NCBI GenBank assembly: GCA_003290165.1
Contig: QNQO01000686.1
Span: 310,001-374,000, forward strand
Origin: Berberis thunbergii
Taxonomy: Eukaryota; Streptophyta; Magnoliopsida; Ranunculales; Berberidaceae
Reading direction: 5' to 3'
Length of the DNA stretch: 64,000 nt
Both the position numbers and the translations under genes were made by a program. The notes beneath the pieces are model-generated. The model saw nothing but the letters and a program-made list of their open reading frames with translations, searched no databases and was not told the DNA's origin. Below are positions 1-11,009 of the stretch, one piece after another (within the stretch, counting starts at the first letter, position 1; each line of letters begins with the position of its first letter).

Positions 1-255
1 ATCATAAGGTACTTTAGGCCCTATCCATACACCCTTCCAACGAATCCTCCTCAGGTTATGGAGTGTGATCTATCAGCCAATTGGGATGCTTGCTTATATG
101 TTTCCTCGAAGAATACTCTATGTTCACCTCTTGGTGCCAGACTAGTGAACTCAACTTCACCAAATCCGGTGCAAACAAGCTTATTCGTGCGATCGGATGA
201 AGTTTTCCCTAATAGGGAACTACACTGACACCGCCCTTCACGGTCGCCACTGTCC

Positions 256-1665
256 TCAAGCTTTCCTCCGTGGCCTTTTTTTGTCAACAACAACAACCCA
301 TTTTTTACTAGACGACTCAATGGGATCCAGAGGGAGAAAATGCAGCAAAGTATCCAAAGGACCCTCCAACACCTCTAATAGAGGCCTAGAGTGAGACGGT
401 GAGCAATGCAGACTGCAAGAGACATGGTCGGTACCACGATCACTATCAGGCGAAGCAACTATGGGGCGATCAGATTCAACTACCTCAGACAAACCCTCAC
501 AAGAGCCTTCTACCGGAACGACCTCACGCGAATCAACACCAGTGGAAGCAACCATTGCAACCCGCACAAGACTGTCATTCAGAGTCTAGACCTGTGCGTC
601 ACTAAGGTTTGACCTGTCTACAACTCTTGCCAATCGCAGGTAATCTTTCTCCAAGCTGAAAATATCAGTCTCTGCCTCAACAGGTCTAGCAGACTCATGC
701 TCCCCTTTTACTGGAGTAAGTCGTGTCGAAGACGGACTGGTTCTAATGCGAGACCTCTTCTTCACTAAGGAGGCAAGAGTCTTAGACGGTTCCTCCACAT
801 CAAACAGAACATAAGCCTTGGACCCAGTAGCCTTCATCTTCTTGGAAGGGGTCCCATCTTCCAACTTAATGCGCGACTCTCGATAGAGAGTGGGGGCGAC
901 ATGCCAGTTGTCCCACAACCCACTACGGATGAAGTTGGAAATCCTTATGACATCAACAGCCTTTCTTTTCGGCAAGACGCGAAACCTCTCCATGGTGTTT
1001 CCCTTCTCTAAGGTAAAATGAGTATTGGGAAACCTTCCTGTAGAAAGACGCAAGTGATGGTTAAACGGTCCACTATCAAGCACATCAAAGTCACAAGAAA
1101 AAAATATGAACTTACAAAACGGCCTGAATTGTCGCTCGAACGACTCTTGTATTGAAAGTACTTCGAATCCGCAGGGGCCAAGAAGCAGTACTTCTGCCAG
1201 AACTTGAAATCATCAGGTAGCTTAACAAAGCAATTCGGCGACTTCATCTTACAAACAACATTACTCTTTAGTCGAGGAGAAGTCAGCATTTGAATCATCT
1301 GTGGAGTCACGCTAACGCCAACCTCCTTAGCACTGAGCAAAATCATGAAGATGATCATATATCCGTTGGAACTCAAACTTCGTACTGATTTTTGAGACCA
1401 GGTTTGGACAACAACCTATCTTTGAAAAACTCCAGGCCCTCGGCAAAGATAACGTCATCAAGAAGGTTTTCTTGAGCCATGAGGAAGATGAACAATCTTT
1501 TCTAATAAGAGCGGTAGCTTTGAAAGCAAGAAAAGTAGAAGAATCAGACTTTACACAGCGGATGACATAAATAGAGGTTGGCTTCCCTCCTATTTTTCGC
1601 TGAACCAACGCACGTTCAATTATTGTAGCGCGTGACTCAAACAACAATTTAGACTCAATCATCAT
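256..1665 (-). pseudogene. antisense accessory ORF of Tat-like element 1, broken
   Basis: Minus-strand open stretches at about 1665-1327, 1376-1008, 1083-586 and 567-256 follow one another and overlap in different frames, so the ORF is broken by frameshifts. The first stretches include a segment reading SSNGYMIIFMILLSAKEVGV, which fits the gag-like domain annotated in plants as putative gypsy-type transposon (Pfam Transposase_28). The later part is charged and low in structure. It lies between the element's coding body and its 3' LTR and runs opposite to the element, the position known for accessory antisense ORFs in some Tat-lineage Gypsy elements. The family assignment is by pattern only and its function is unknown. 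Confidence 0.5.
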
Positions 1666-1735
1666 GAGCAGCGCATTCCTTCAAGAGATGACTAAGCGAA
1701 CCGATGTGACGACCCACTAACTCGAGGGGAGTAGA

Positions 1736-2385
1736 TGATAATACATAAAAGCGGTCATACCTCGAGCGGTACACGTGTCATGCGTCAGCCCAACATTGAT
1801 CCGGCCCAACCGGTTCTAAGCCCACCCAACTGTGGTCCACCAGGCAAACCCGAAGGCTCAAAGCATGCTAGGACCACACGTTTCACAACTATCCTCAATA
1901 CCCGTAAGCCCTCTTCAAGCAAATATCTCAACGATTAGCTTCGGATGGGCAACTACAACTGCTATCTGCTTCCAATTAGGAAGCAAACACCAGAGTATCT
2001 TTGAGACATGAAAACTTCCTTCTACGAATTGCTCTTGGATTGAGAACTATCTCTCGCGTATCTAGGAGCATGGAGCTAACATAGAACTTCCCTCTTACAA
2101 CACGACTCCTAATAGGGAGGGATCTCCACGAAGATCTCCTTCCTAAACTATGCCTACGATGGCCTTGTAGAACCAAAACTCCTTGCACTATAAATAAGAT
2201 ATGAGGTTGGTAAGCTAAGGTACGCTACAAATTCCCTATTACAACATTACACTTTCTTCAGAGCTCTGTCTGACTTTAGCATCGAAGTGTCATCAGCCAC
2301 CCCACGGTGGTATGTAACTCATGTGTGTTACTTGTGCAGGTCAGCGGAATTAGGTCAAAATAAGGAGCGAAAAAAAACTGCATCA
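1736..2385 (+). repeat. 3' LTR of Tat-like element 1
   Basis: About 650 bp, beginning TGATAATACATAAAA and ending CTGCATCA, preceded by a purine-rich tract (gaggggagtaga). It matches, in reverse complement, the two LTRs at 57365-58035 and 63284-63970, including the ends TGAT...ATCA. That shared structure fixes both borders. Confidence 0.8.
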
Positions 2386-2439
2386 ATACTAATTGAAACA
2401 ATAACAAGCTGTCTAACAAAACAAAATACCATAGATACC

Positions 2440-2802
2440 TAAACAAAATGAAGTCATCATTTGAGAGTGATTAGTGTAGTGTGATTTTAGCAAGAAGAGA
2501 CACGGATGGAGAGAATTTCATAAAAAATGATGCGCTATTTCTCTCAACCACAAGCATATAAGTCATCGTAGTGTGTGGTTATATGATATGAAATGTTGCT
2601 ATTAAAGGAAAACGAAAAATAAAGTGAGAATGCTACATATGCTAATGTAAGCTAACATGTACAAAAATTGTCATCATAAAGTTCATCCTTCTAATACTGG
2701 GCTTTTATACAATTACTCAAGTAAACAAGAAGCCGATTCTATGAGAAAAACATCATTTTCATATTGATCATGTAACATCAACATGTAATTTGGCCTGCCT
2801 GC
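2440..2802 (+). promoter_or_regulatory. duplicated upstream region of subtilase copy 1
   Basis: A block from about 2440 (aaaatgaagtcat, then gattttagcaagaagaga) to the tggcctgcctgc stretch at 2790-2802 repeats upstream of subtilase copy 2 (about 16570-16880) and truncated copy 3 (about 20300-20560). The duplicated unit therefore includes the upstream region as well as the gene. Between 2386 and 2440 I see only AT-rich flank. Confidence 0.65.
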
Positions 2803-2990
2803 TTCTAAATGTCGAGGGAACGAGCGAGGAAACGAGCGAGGGAAATGAAGTGGCGAGGTGAGAGCCGTTCATTTCCTTGAGATGCGTGCGAGAAAAGTCA
2901 ACGCACGCATCTCAAGGGAAATGAACGGCTCTCACCTCGCCACTTCATTTCCCTCGCTCGTTTCCTCGCTCATTCCCTCGACATTTAGAA
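2803..2990. repeat. 188-bp near-perfect foldback (hairpin) element
   Basis: The two halves are reverse complements: ttctaaatgtcgaggga at the left end mirrors tccctcgacatttagaa at the right end, and the arms meet at an 11-base loop (agaaaagtcaa). I find only one mismatch and one single-base gap between the arms. It lies about 70 bp upstream of the start codon of subtilase copy 1 and is absent from copies 2 and 3. I see no clear target duplication, so it could be a foldback MITE or a locally formed inverted duplication. Confidence 0.85.
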
Positions 2991-4039
2991 TTTCTCTTTG
3001 CAGATATATATAAGACGTTCTAGGCCATGGAGTTCTCAACTGAAAATAAGAATTGCAATCATGGAGTCTCTTCCCTTTGTCTTCCTTACATGTCTTCCCT
3101 TTGCTTTTTACATTGAATGCTCATTAGCAGCTAGATCCACATACATTGTCCATATGGACAATTCTTTCATGCCCAAGCTTTCCATGAGTCATCATAATTG
3201 GTACTCAGCCACCATCGATTCTCTGAAGGTTGTAGGTCCAGCTAGTTCAGATGTTCCCGTGCCAAGATTACTATATAGTTATGATAATGCGATGCATGGT
3301 TTAAGTGCAGTCCTCTCGTTAGAAGAATTGCATAAGCTAGAGAAGTCTCCTGGCTTTGTCAGTGCTTACCCTGAAAAGATTTTCATGCTTCATACCACCC
3401 ATACTTCCTAATTTCTTTATCTCAATCCCGTCACTGGCCTTTGGCCGGCATCAGACTATGGGAAAGATGTGATAGTGGGATTGTTGGATACCGGAGTCTG
3501 GCCAGAGAGCGAAATTTTTAATGATGCTGGAATGACAGAGATCCCCAAGAGGTGGAAAGGTTTTTGCCAAACGGGGATCAACTTCAATTCTTCCATATGC
3601 AACCGGAAAACTCATAGGTGCTCGTTACTTCATTGAGGGTGCATTTGCTGCTAACTCCCTTATTAAGATGCCAAAAGGTTACCGAGGGATATGGACGGAC
3701 ATGACACGCACACCTTATCAACTGTTGCTGGGAACTATGTTGAAGAAATCTCATTCTTTGGCTATGCCAAGAGCACTGCTAAAGAAATTGCACCTCGTGC
3801 AAGGGTGGCAATGTACAAGGTCTGCGTGTATGAGTGCCATAGTTCTGACTGCCTAGCTGGAATAGACTCAGCGATTGCAGATGGTGTTGACATAATGTCA
3901 ATCTCAATGGGCGTCGAATCCCCCATCCATCTATATGAAGATACAATTGCAATCACATCCTTTGCAGCGATGGAGAAGGGAGTGCTTGTCTCTGCAGCAA
4001 CCAGAAATTCTGGTTCTGAGCTTTATACTATCGGCAATG

Positions 4040-4343
4040 CACTACACAAAATTAGCATATTTGTAACAACTTAAAAAAATTAACACTTTTGAGCTATTAC
4101 AATCCACCAAACAATATCAAGTCAAAACTAAATTTCGTCAACAAAATGAAAATAGCTAAAAAAAATGATACAATAAATTAGATAACCATGAATAGCATCA
4201 CTTGTAAGCCCATACTATTTGTGGTGAAACAATTATTGAATCACTTTGTTTGTGAAAATGTGTAAAATTGTTTTGTGGATTGTTATAGCTCAAAAGTGTT
4301 ACTATTTTTATGATTGTTACAAAAATGCCAATTTGGTGTAGTG
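4040..4343. mobile_element. non-autonomous CACTA MITE inside subtilase copy 1
   Basis: A 304-bp insertion begins CACTACACAAAATTAGC and ends CCAATTTGGTGTAGTG. It is flanked by a 3-bp duplication ATG (4037-4039 and 4344-4346). The intact paralogue has a single uninterrupted aatggagctccttgg at this place, so the insertion is exact. The ends form extended imperfect inverted repeats of about 75 bp (tgagctattacaatccac against gtggattgttatagctca). There is no coding capacity. CACTA ends with a 3-bp target duplication are diagnostic of the CACTA (En/Spm) superfamily. Confidence 0.95.
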
Positions 4344-4642
4344 ATGGAGCTCCTTGGTTATTGGCAGTTGGAGCAGGATCCATTGATAGGCAGTTACCTG
4401 CAAAAGTAACAATAGGCAATCAGAAGGTAATCATTGGTCAGTCCATTTTTCCAGTGAATGCATTTCTGGTTGACTTGCTAGTGGTCTACAATGAAGCCCT
4501 CTTACCATGCAGTACAGCTGAGTTGCTATCAGAAGCATATATGGGAAGATTGTTATCTGTGATGATGCATATAGTGACCTTTGCACACAAACAGAGAAAA
4601 TTTCTCAATCAGAAGTTGCTGGAGCAATATTTATTTCCAATG

Positions 4643-4845
4643 TGTTGAAGAACTGAAATAAAGAATGAATTGAAATCTATAATATTGTCGAGATTACATT
4701 GGTTTATATAGACAATTTATAACAATGCACAGCAATGCTAGTTGTCAAACACTGTCTAACAAAATTACTAACAATCTAACAGAATTGCTAATACTAAACT
4801 ACAAAATACATGGTTTATATTGTGACTGACTGATTACTTTTAACA
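4643..4845 (-). repeat. 3' LTR of Copia element 1
   Basis: 203 bp, TG...CA ends in element sense, nearly identical to 9356-9558. Bordered outside by the target duplication caatg and inside by a polypurine tract. Confidence 0.95.
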
Positions 4846-6430
4846 TCCGCTCTCAAACTAAGTGTAGATTCATCAATCACACTTAGTTTGTCACGTAGCA
4901 GGAGAAACCTGGAATTACCGAGTGCCTTAGTAAAGATATCAACAATTTGATCAGTTGTTGAAATGTGAAGAACATGCAGTAGCTTGCGGGCAACCTTCTC
5001 TCGAACAAAAAATATATCCAACTCAATATGCTTGGTTCTTGAATGTAGAACAAGATTAGCACTTAGTAATATTGTGCTTTTGTTGTCACACCAGACAGTA
5101 GGAGTAACAGTTGGTAGCCTTAGTTCATAAAAAGAGAATTGAGTCAAGTAAGTTCTGCTGTGACTGAAGCTAAGCTCCTATACTTAGCCTCAGTGCTGCT
5201 TCTGGAGATTACACTTTACTTCTTTGATGACCAGGAGATGAGGTTAGGACCCAAGTAGACATAGTAACCAGATGTGGATCTTCTGTCATTAGGATCAGAT
5301 GCCCAATCAGCATCACAAAACCCAGTTAATCTAAAAGAAGGAACAGGTGCAATCTGCAGTCTAAAGGTGGATGTGGATTGAAGATATCTTAATATCCTTT
5401 TTACCACTCTCCAATGAGATTCAAGAGGAGCTTGCATGAATTGACACACCCGATTAACAGAGTATGCAATTTCTAGTTTTGTTATAGTCACATACTGTAA
5501 AGTCCCTACTATATTGCGATAGAGAGTAACATTTTGAACAGGATCACTCCCTTGAGCAAACAACTTCTCACCACCACTCATGGGAGTTGGCAATCCCTTG
5601 GCAAACTGCATCTTGGCACGACACAACAGATCTTGAACATACTTAGTTTGGGATAGACATAACCCATTATCAGTGTGTTGAACTTGAATGCCCAGAAAAT
5701 AGTGAACATGACCTAGATTTTTCAATGAAAACCGAGAATTTAATTGGTTTACTAACTGAGATACCTCAGACTGATTTGCACCAGTGACCAAGATGTCATC
5801 TACATACACCAGAAGAATAATTAGAGAAGGAGTGTGTCTGACAAATAAAGAAGAGTCAGACCTGGTGGATGTAAAACCAAATTGTGTTAGAGTCTGTCTT
5901 AGTTTATCAAACCATGCTCTAGGAGCTTGTTTCAAGCCATATAAGGCCTTGGCAAGTTTGCACACAGCCTTGGGTCTTGAAGGATCAGTACAGCCAGGTG
6001 GTTGCATCATATAAACTTCTTCCAGTAAATCACCATTTAAGAATGCATTGTTGACATCTAACTGTAAAATTGGCCATCAAAATGTTATAGCTGTTGAAAG
6101 CACAATTCTAATTGTAGTTGGTTTAACTACAGGAATGAATGTTTCATCAAAATCAAATTCAGCCACCTGTTGAAAACCTCTAGCCACTAAACGAGCCTTG
6201 TATTTATTAATTGTACCATCTAAATTCTCTTTCACTTTGAAGATCCATTTGCAACCAACCACTGATTTATGTTGAGGAAGATCTACAAGGGACCATGTAT
6301 TCTTTCTGATTAAGGCCATGTATTCTGCTTGCATTGCTTCCAGCCAATGAGGTGTGTCCAAAGCATGATTCAGACTAGAGGGTTCTTTCGAAGCCGTATA
6401 TACTTTTGGTTTGTAAATACCAACCTTGGA
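4815..6430 (-). pseudogene. Copia 1 reverse transcriptase and RNase H
   Basis: The RT begins around 6430 (after VTRSKVGIYKPK) and includes WKWIFKVK-like and KARLVARGF motifs. An in-frame stop follows STAITF near 6077. The domain continues with LDVNNAFLNGDL, KALYGLKQAPRAW and the catalytic LLVYVDDILVTG near 5790. It reads FCDADWASDPNDRRSTSGY at its end and stops after SWSSKK at 5216. The RNase H tail at 5147-4815 is in another frame ([30 protein letters not shown]). These are the usual C-terminal Pol domains of plant Copia elements. At least two breaks make it non-functional. Confidence 0.9.
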
Positions 6431-6435
6431 CCTAG

Positions 6436-6783
6436 TTACCATCGGATGACCAGGGACAGTAATTGCAGCAGTAGCACCATCAGTATTAACACCAGCAAGA
6501 GTACCAGAAGTAGCCCCATCAGTAGAAGCATTGATATTACCATTGTGACTATTCGTATGACCATTAGGACGATCATCAGCAGCATGACCATTGGAATTAC
6601 CAATGTGTGCATTAGTATGAGCACCAACAGATTGACCATTAGTATTACCAATGTGACCAATAGGAGCAGTATTGTAACCAGCAGTAGAAGCAGGAATAGC
6701 ATTAGGAACTTTATTTGTACCATGAGTATTAGTAGGAAACAAAGGTATAGAGGATGGACTAGACTCAGAAGAAGAGGAAACAA
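6436..6783 (-). repeat. low-complexity linker in Copia 1 Pol
   Basis: Between integrase and RT the encoded peptide is made of short Asn/Gly/His/Thr-rich repeats (for example IGNTNGQ, HIGNSNGH, GHTNSHNGN). The DNA is an imperfect array of accattxx-type units. It is a variable, probably unstructured linker. Confidence 0.7.
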
Positions 6784-6799
6784 TTACAGAAGACTGTGA

Positions 6800-8022
6800 G
6801 TTGGATTTTGACTGTGGAAAAGAAAACTCATTGAAGAGGACATCTCGGGAGATGTAAATCCTACCATTTGGAGACAGGCATTTGTATCCCTTGTATTGTA
6901 GACTATACCCAAGAAAAATACATTCAACTGACCTGAATTGCAATTTGTGAGCATTATAAGGTCTTATATTTGGAAAAAAAAAAGCAACCAAACACTTTTA
7001 GAGATTGATAATCAGGACACTTTTTATAGAGTATTTCAAATGGTGAAAAACCATGTAGCACATTGGAAGGAACTCGATTGAGAAGATAGACTGCAGTCCT
7101 TACGACTTCATCCCAGTACTTCATATGAAGTGAAGCATGGGCAATGAGTGTTAATGCAAACTCAATGATGTGTCTGTGTTTTCTCTCGGCAATGCCATTT
7201 TACTGATGAGTAGTAGGGCAAGCTAACCTATGAGCAATACCATGCTGAGATAGAAATTCAGAAAAAGATCTATATTCACCTCCCCAATCAGAATGAATAC
7301 ATTTAATGGGGAGACAAAACTCTAGTTCAACCTGAGATTTGAACTTTATGAAAGTAGAGTATGCATCTGATTTGTTCTTTAATAGATATACCCAAGTGAA
7401 CCTACTAGAGGCATCAATAACATGAATGTAATACCTATATCCATTAGAAGAGACTGTGGAAGCAGGACCCCAAAGATCAGTATGAACAAGTTGCAAAGGT
7501 TTGTTGTATACAGTGGAAGAACTAGAAATAGGAAACTTATGTATTTTTCCTAAACAACATGAAGAACATAGTTCTTTATTCTTAATAGAAACAGGAATGT
7601 GACATTGAGTAAGAATTTTGTGCACAAGAGGAAACGAAGGGTGCCCCAAGCGAGCATGCCAAAGAGAAGATGACTCAAAATTGCTACCAGTATGTACTGA
7701 AAATGCTGAATTTCCAGCAGTATGGACTGAAGATACTTTAGAAGATGGCTCAGAATTGCTACCAGTATGTACTGAAAATGTTGAATTGCTTGATATCCAA
7801 CTTGATTTCTAGCAGTAAGAGTCATAGAGGGAAACACATATAGACCTTTTTAAGCTTGCCTTCCAGAGGAACTTGACTGATGACCTGATCCTTGACAAAG
7901 CATAAGTCAGGATGAAACTCAAAAAATACTCCATTATCTCTAGCAAACTTTGAAACAATAAGAAAGTTTTTAGTAAGCTTTGGAACTTGAAGTATGTTCT
8001 TAAGAAAAAGAGTTCTTGACAA
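6800..8022 (-). pseudogene. Copia 1 integrase region
   Basis: On the minus strand a segment at 8022-7822 precedes the GAG-pre-integrase part. LGHPS and the CSSCCLGK zinc-binding cysteines lie near 7650-7560. The catalytic core follows: VHTDLWGP (first Asp) and IHSDWGGEY (second Asp), then a TAA at 7200 where a Gln of the usual QQNG motif is expected. It then continues to the conserved RSVECIFLGYS segment near 6920. A 75-bp tandem duplication at about 7672-7800 shifts the reading frame upstream of the zinc finger. The integrase is inactivated. Confidence 0.85.
7672..7800. repeat. 75-bp tandem duplication in Copia 1
   Basis: The stretch ttgctaccagtatgtactga occurs at 7681 and again at 7756, in a repeat of about 75 bp with few differences. 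Confidence 0.8.
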
Positions 8023-8043
8023 ATTTGAAAAGTGTATAAAAGA

Positions 8044-9267
8044 CTAACCAATGTTCTCAATTTGTAGAGCAGAGCCATCACCAACATGAAGATGATCATT
8101 GCCCTGATATGGTACTGAAGTTGCCAAATTATTAGCAGAAGGTGTGCAATGGTCAGTTGCTCCAGAGTCAGGGTACCAACGATTATCAGTTGATGAAGAA
8201 CCAACATATGTCTGTGTAGGCATCTGAGAGTCAAAACCGCAAGTTGGATGACTGTAATGACCAAAAGCAGCGGAATATGCATGTGGAGAGGCTAGATTTG
8301 CTGACTGAGGGAATGACTGATTTGAATTCCATGAGTTTGATACATTTGTATCAAACCTGTGATAGCATTTGACAGCAAGATGGACAATCTTGCCACATAT
8401 TTGGCACTGTGGTTTGCCAGACTGAGAACCAGATTGTTTGAAACCACGCCCAGATCCAAATCTTCCTCCTCCTCTTGTTGATTGAGTGTATGAGTTGAAT
8501 GGATTCCTTGCACCTCTAGGTGAATTAGAAACAAATGACCTTGGTGAAGGCTTGAATGATGTTTGAGCAACATTTATAGAACTTAAAATATCAAGATCTT
8601 TAAAGTGTCTTTCAATTCTAGTTTCTTGAGCTAGTAATAGAGATTCGATCTCTGCTATGCTATAGTCATCAGATCTTGAACTGACAGAGACTATGAAAGT
8701 ATCATACGCTTGTGGTAAGCCATCAAAGATAACACTAATGTGATCTCTTGTAGACAATACATGACCAACATATGCTAATTGATCCACTAAATGCTTTAAC
8801 TTCAGTAAGTAGTCATTGATGGAAAGATCACCTTTCTTGAAACTCTGCAATTGAGTTCTGAATTGGGATATCTTGGCTACTGTTTGAGAATTGAAGTAGA
8901 TTTCAAGATTTTTCCAGACATGTTCAGAAGAATCACAGCCTACTAACCTTGTTAACAACGGTTGAGTCATAGATGAAATGAGCCATGAGAAGAGCAGCTG
9001 ATTTTGCTGCTCCCAATTGATGAATTCTGTATTGACATCTCCATATGCTTGATGTTCAGCCGATAAGAACTGAGGTGGAGATGAACCTTTTGTAATGTAT
9101 TTCTGAAGCCTATGCCCTTTTATTGTTGCCAATACTTGTTGTTTCCACAACAAGTAGTTGTGCTCATCTAGCTTGACCGACAAAACATGAGTAAAAACAA
9201 CTGGTTTAGACTCTGTTGTTGTTGGATTTGTGAGTATGGCAGCATTAGAAGATGATGAATCAGCCAT
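8044..9267 (-). pseudogene. Copia 1 gag and protease
   Basis: The ORF starts at MADSSSSN (9267) and runs without a stop to 8044. It has the Copia gag fold typical of plants (KLDEHNYLLWKQQVLATIKG near residue 30), then a retroviral CCHC zinc knuckle (CQICGKIVHLAVKC), then the start of the aspartic protease (WYPDSGATDH). It stops before the rest of the polyprotein, so it is a truncated Gag-Pro. The start sits about 90 bp from the primer-binding site. The gag itself looks intact. Confidence 0.88.
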
Positions 9268-9343
9268 TGATGGAGATATAAAAGCTAAGAAACAAGAAAA
9301 ATATTGAAAAAACAAACAAGAGGAGAAAATGGAAACCGATATG

Positions 9344-9355
9344 GCTCTGATACCA
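9344..9355 (-). other. primer-binding site of Copia 1
   Basis: In element sense TGGTATCAGAGC directly after the 5' LTR, matching the 3' end region of the plant initiator-methionine tRNA used by many plant Copia elements. Confidence 0.9.
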
Positions 9356-9558
9356 TGTTGAAGAATTGAAATAAAGAATGAATTGAAATCTATAATATTG
9401 TTGAGATTACATTGGTTTATATAGACAACTTATAACAATGCACAGCAATGCTAGTTGTCAAACACTGTCTAACAGAATTACTAACAATCTAACAGAATTG
9501 CTAATACTAAACTACAAAATACATGGTTTATATTTTGACTGACTGATTACTTTTAACA
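9356..9558 (-). repeat. 5' LTR of Copia element 1
   Basis: 203 bp, the partner of 4643-4845, followed on the plus strand by the target duplication caatg at 9559-9563. Confidence 0.95.
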
Positions 9559-10653
9559 CAATGATACGGAATTTTTCGAGGATGATAGTATTAGTATGGC
9601 TTGTCCAGGAATTATAGTTCATCCAGACAATGTTCCATTGTTGTTGGATTATGTGAAGTCTATCGTCAAGCCATATGCAACAATCAAATTTCAGCAAGAT
9701 ATAGTGGGAGCAAATCCTGCACCAGCAGTGGCCCCTTACAGTTTCAGAGGACCTTCTCTGACCTACACAGGAATCTCGAAGCCAGATTTAATTGCTCCAG
9801 GGTCTTTAATCTTGGCAGCTTGGATTCCTATCAAACCCACTGCATCGATTGGATCGAACTTGGACTTGATGAGTAACTTGACATAATTTCTGGAACATCC
9901 ATGGCTTGTCCTCATGCAGCTGGAGTTGCTGCACTTCTAAAGGGTGCTCACCCTGACTGGAGCCCCGCTGCCATACGATCAGCCATGATGACCACTGCGA
10001 ACCCTTGTGATAATACTCAGGGTTTGATCAGAGATACAGGTTTTAATATGCAACCTGCCACCCCTCTAGCTATGGGTGCAGGTCACATTGATCTTCATAA
10101 AGCACTCAATCCAGGTCTTCTCCGATCTGGATGATCAAGACTATTTGAATCATCTTTGCTAGATGAACTTCACCAGGAATCAAATCTTAGCCATCACTAG
10201 ATCATCAAACTATAGCTGCTCAACAACGAATGTTGATCTCTATTACCCTTCTTTCATGGCTTTCTTTAACCACACAACTTCGACATCTCATGCGTTTAAG
10301 AAGACACTGATTAATGTAGAAGATGGAGGATCAACTTATACGGCTAAGTTGATAGTGCCAAGAGGAACATCAATCACTGTGACACCGACTACACTTGCTT
10401 TTAGTAAGAAGAACGAGAAGCTGAACTACAGTTTATCTGTAGATCGATATCCGACAGATGAACCAGACAATGTAATACGGTTCCTTGCTTTGGGAAGATG
10501 ATGGAGCAAAGCATATTGTAAGGATTCCCATTGTGCTATACAGAGAGACTTAATCCATTTGGGGTTTATTGATTAGTATTGTGCTTATTTTCTTGGACAT
10601 CAGTCCTTAGAAGCTATTACATGATCATGGTATATTGTAATCTTATCTATAAT

Positions 10654-10962
10654 TATTAGGAAATACATCCTATTGTTAGGAAAATATTTTCCAGTATTAG
10701 GAAATACATCCTATTATTGAAAATATCTTCCAGTATTAGGAAATACATTCTATTGTTAGGAAAATATATTTTAGCATATTGTATTGCAAGTTTTATGAGG
10801 TTAGAAGTTTTATGGGGTTAGGAAACTTTTCGATGGCTAGTGATTTGTTTCCTTGGTTTGGGAGGTTTCCTAGTGTATGGTGGTTTCCTATTGTATTTTG
10901 ACTACAGTATTTATATTGCTGATGAATGAATGAAAGAACACAATTTGGCCTTAAACTTATCA
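10654..10962 (+). repeat. 5' LTR of Copia element 2
   Basis: 309 bp. The first about 125 bp consist of three tandem units of about 41 bp, each starting tattaggaaatacat. Relative to the 3' LTR it has a 17-bp extra repeat (ttttatgaggttagaag) near 10800 and lacks two bases in the second unit. Confidence 0.93.
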
Positions 10963-10974
10963 TGGTATCAGAGC
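10963..10974 (+). other. primer-binding site of Copia 2
   Basis: TGGTATCAGAGC immediately after the 5' LTR, as in the initiator-Met-tRNA-primed Copia elements. Confidence 0.9.
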
Positions 10975-11009
10975 CTACCTAAAACTTTCTTCTATCTTGA
11001 TTGCTTGCT

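Larger units (their letters stand above)
1..2385 (+). mobile_element. Tat-like Ty3/Gypsy element 1, 3' part
   Basis: This is the downstream part of a Gypsy element that begins outside the window. It has an antisense accessory ORF, a purine-rich tract at about 1722-1735, and a 3' LTR at 1736-2385. The LTR, read on the minus strand, is clearly related over most of its length to the LTRs of the element at 57365-63970: the same order of blocks, including the stretches reading cagtcat, tagccgatgac and gtagcgta. No integrase or reverse transcriptase lies within the visible portion. The sequence after the LTR is atact, which would be the target duplication, but its partner is outside the window. Confidence 0.75.
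4643..9558 (-). mobile_element. Ty1/Copia retrotransposon 1 in subtilase copy 1
   Basis: A 4916-bp element on the minus strand with two 203-bp LTRs (TGTTAAAAG...CTTCAACA in element sense) flanked by the 5-bp duplication caatg (4638-4642 and 9559-9563). Intact copy 2 has one uninterrupted ccaatgatatgg here, confirming the insertion. The primer-binding site TGGTATCAGAGC (complement of 9344-9355) directly follows the 5' LTR, and a purine-rich tract (gtttgagagcgga) precedes the 3' LTR. I count about five differences between the LTRs. Domain order is gag, protease, integrase, reverse transcriptase, RNase H, all with stops or frameshifts, so the element is no longer autonomous. Confidence 0.97.
3061..10552 (+). 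pseudogene. subtilase copy 1, disrupted by stop, frameshifts and two transposons
   Basis: Segments at 3061-4039, 4344-4642 and 9559-10552 align collinearly with the intact gene at 16997-19273. The start codon and a secretory leader are kept (MESLPFVFL..., then ARSTYIVHMD). Damage includes a TAA at 3409-3411 where copy 2 has AAA, a one-base insertion near 3606-3610, a one-base loss near 3665, a 304-bp CACTA MITE after 4039, a 4.9-kb Copia element after 4642, a frameshift near 10115, a TAG near 10160 and a 4-base insertion near 10446. The catalytic Asp, His and Ser contexts are still readable (LLDTGVWPES, GHDTHT with the usual second Gly changed to Asp, [11 protein letters not shown]). It cannot make a full protease. 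Confidence 0.95.
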
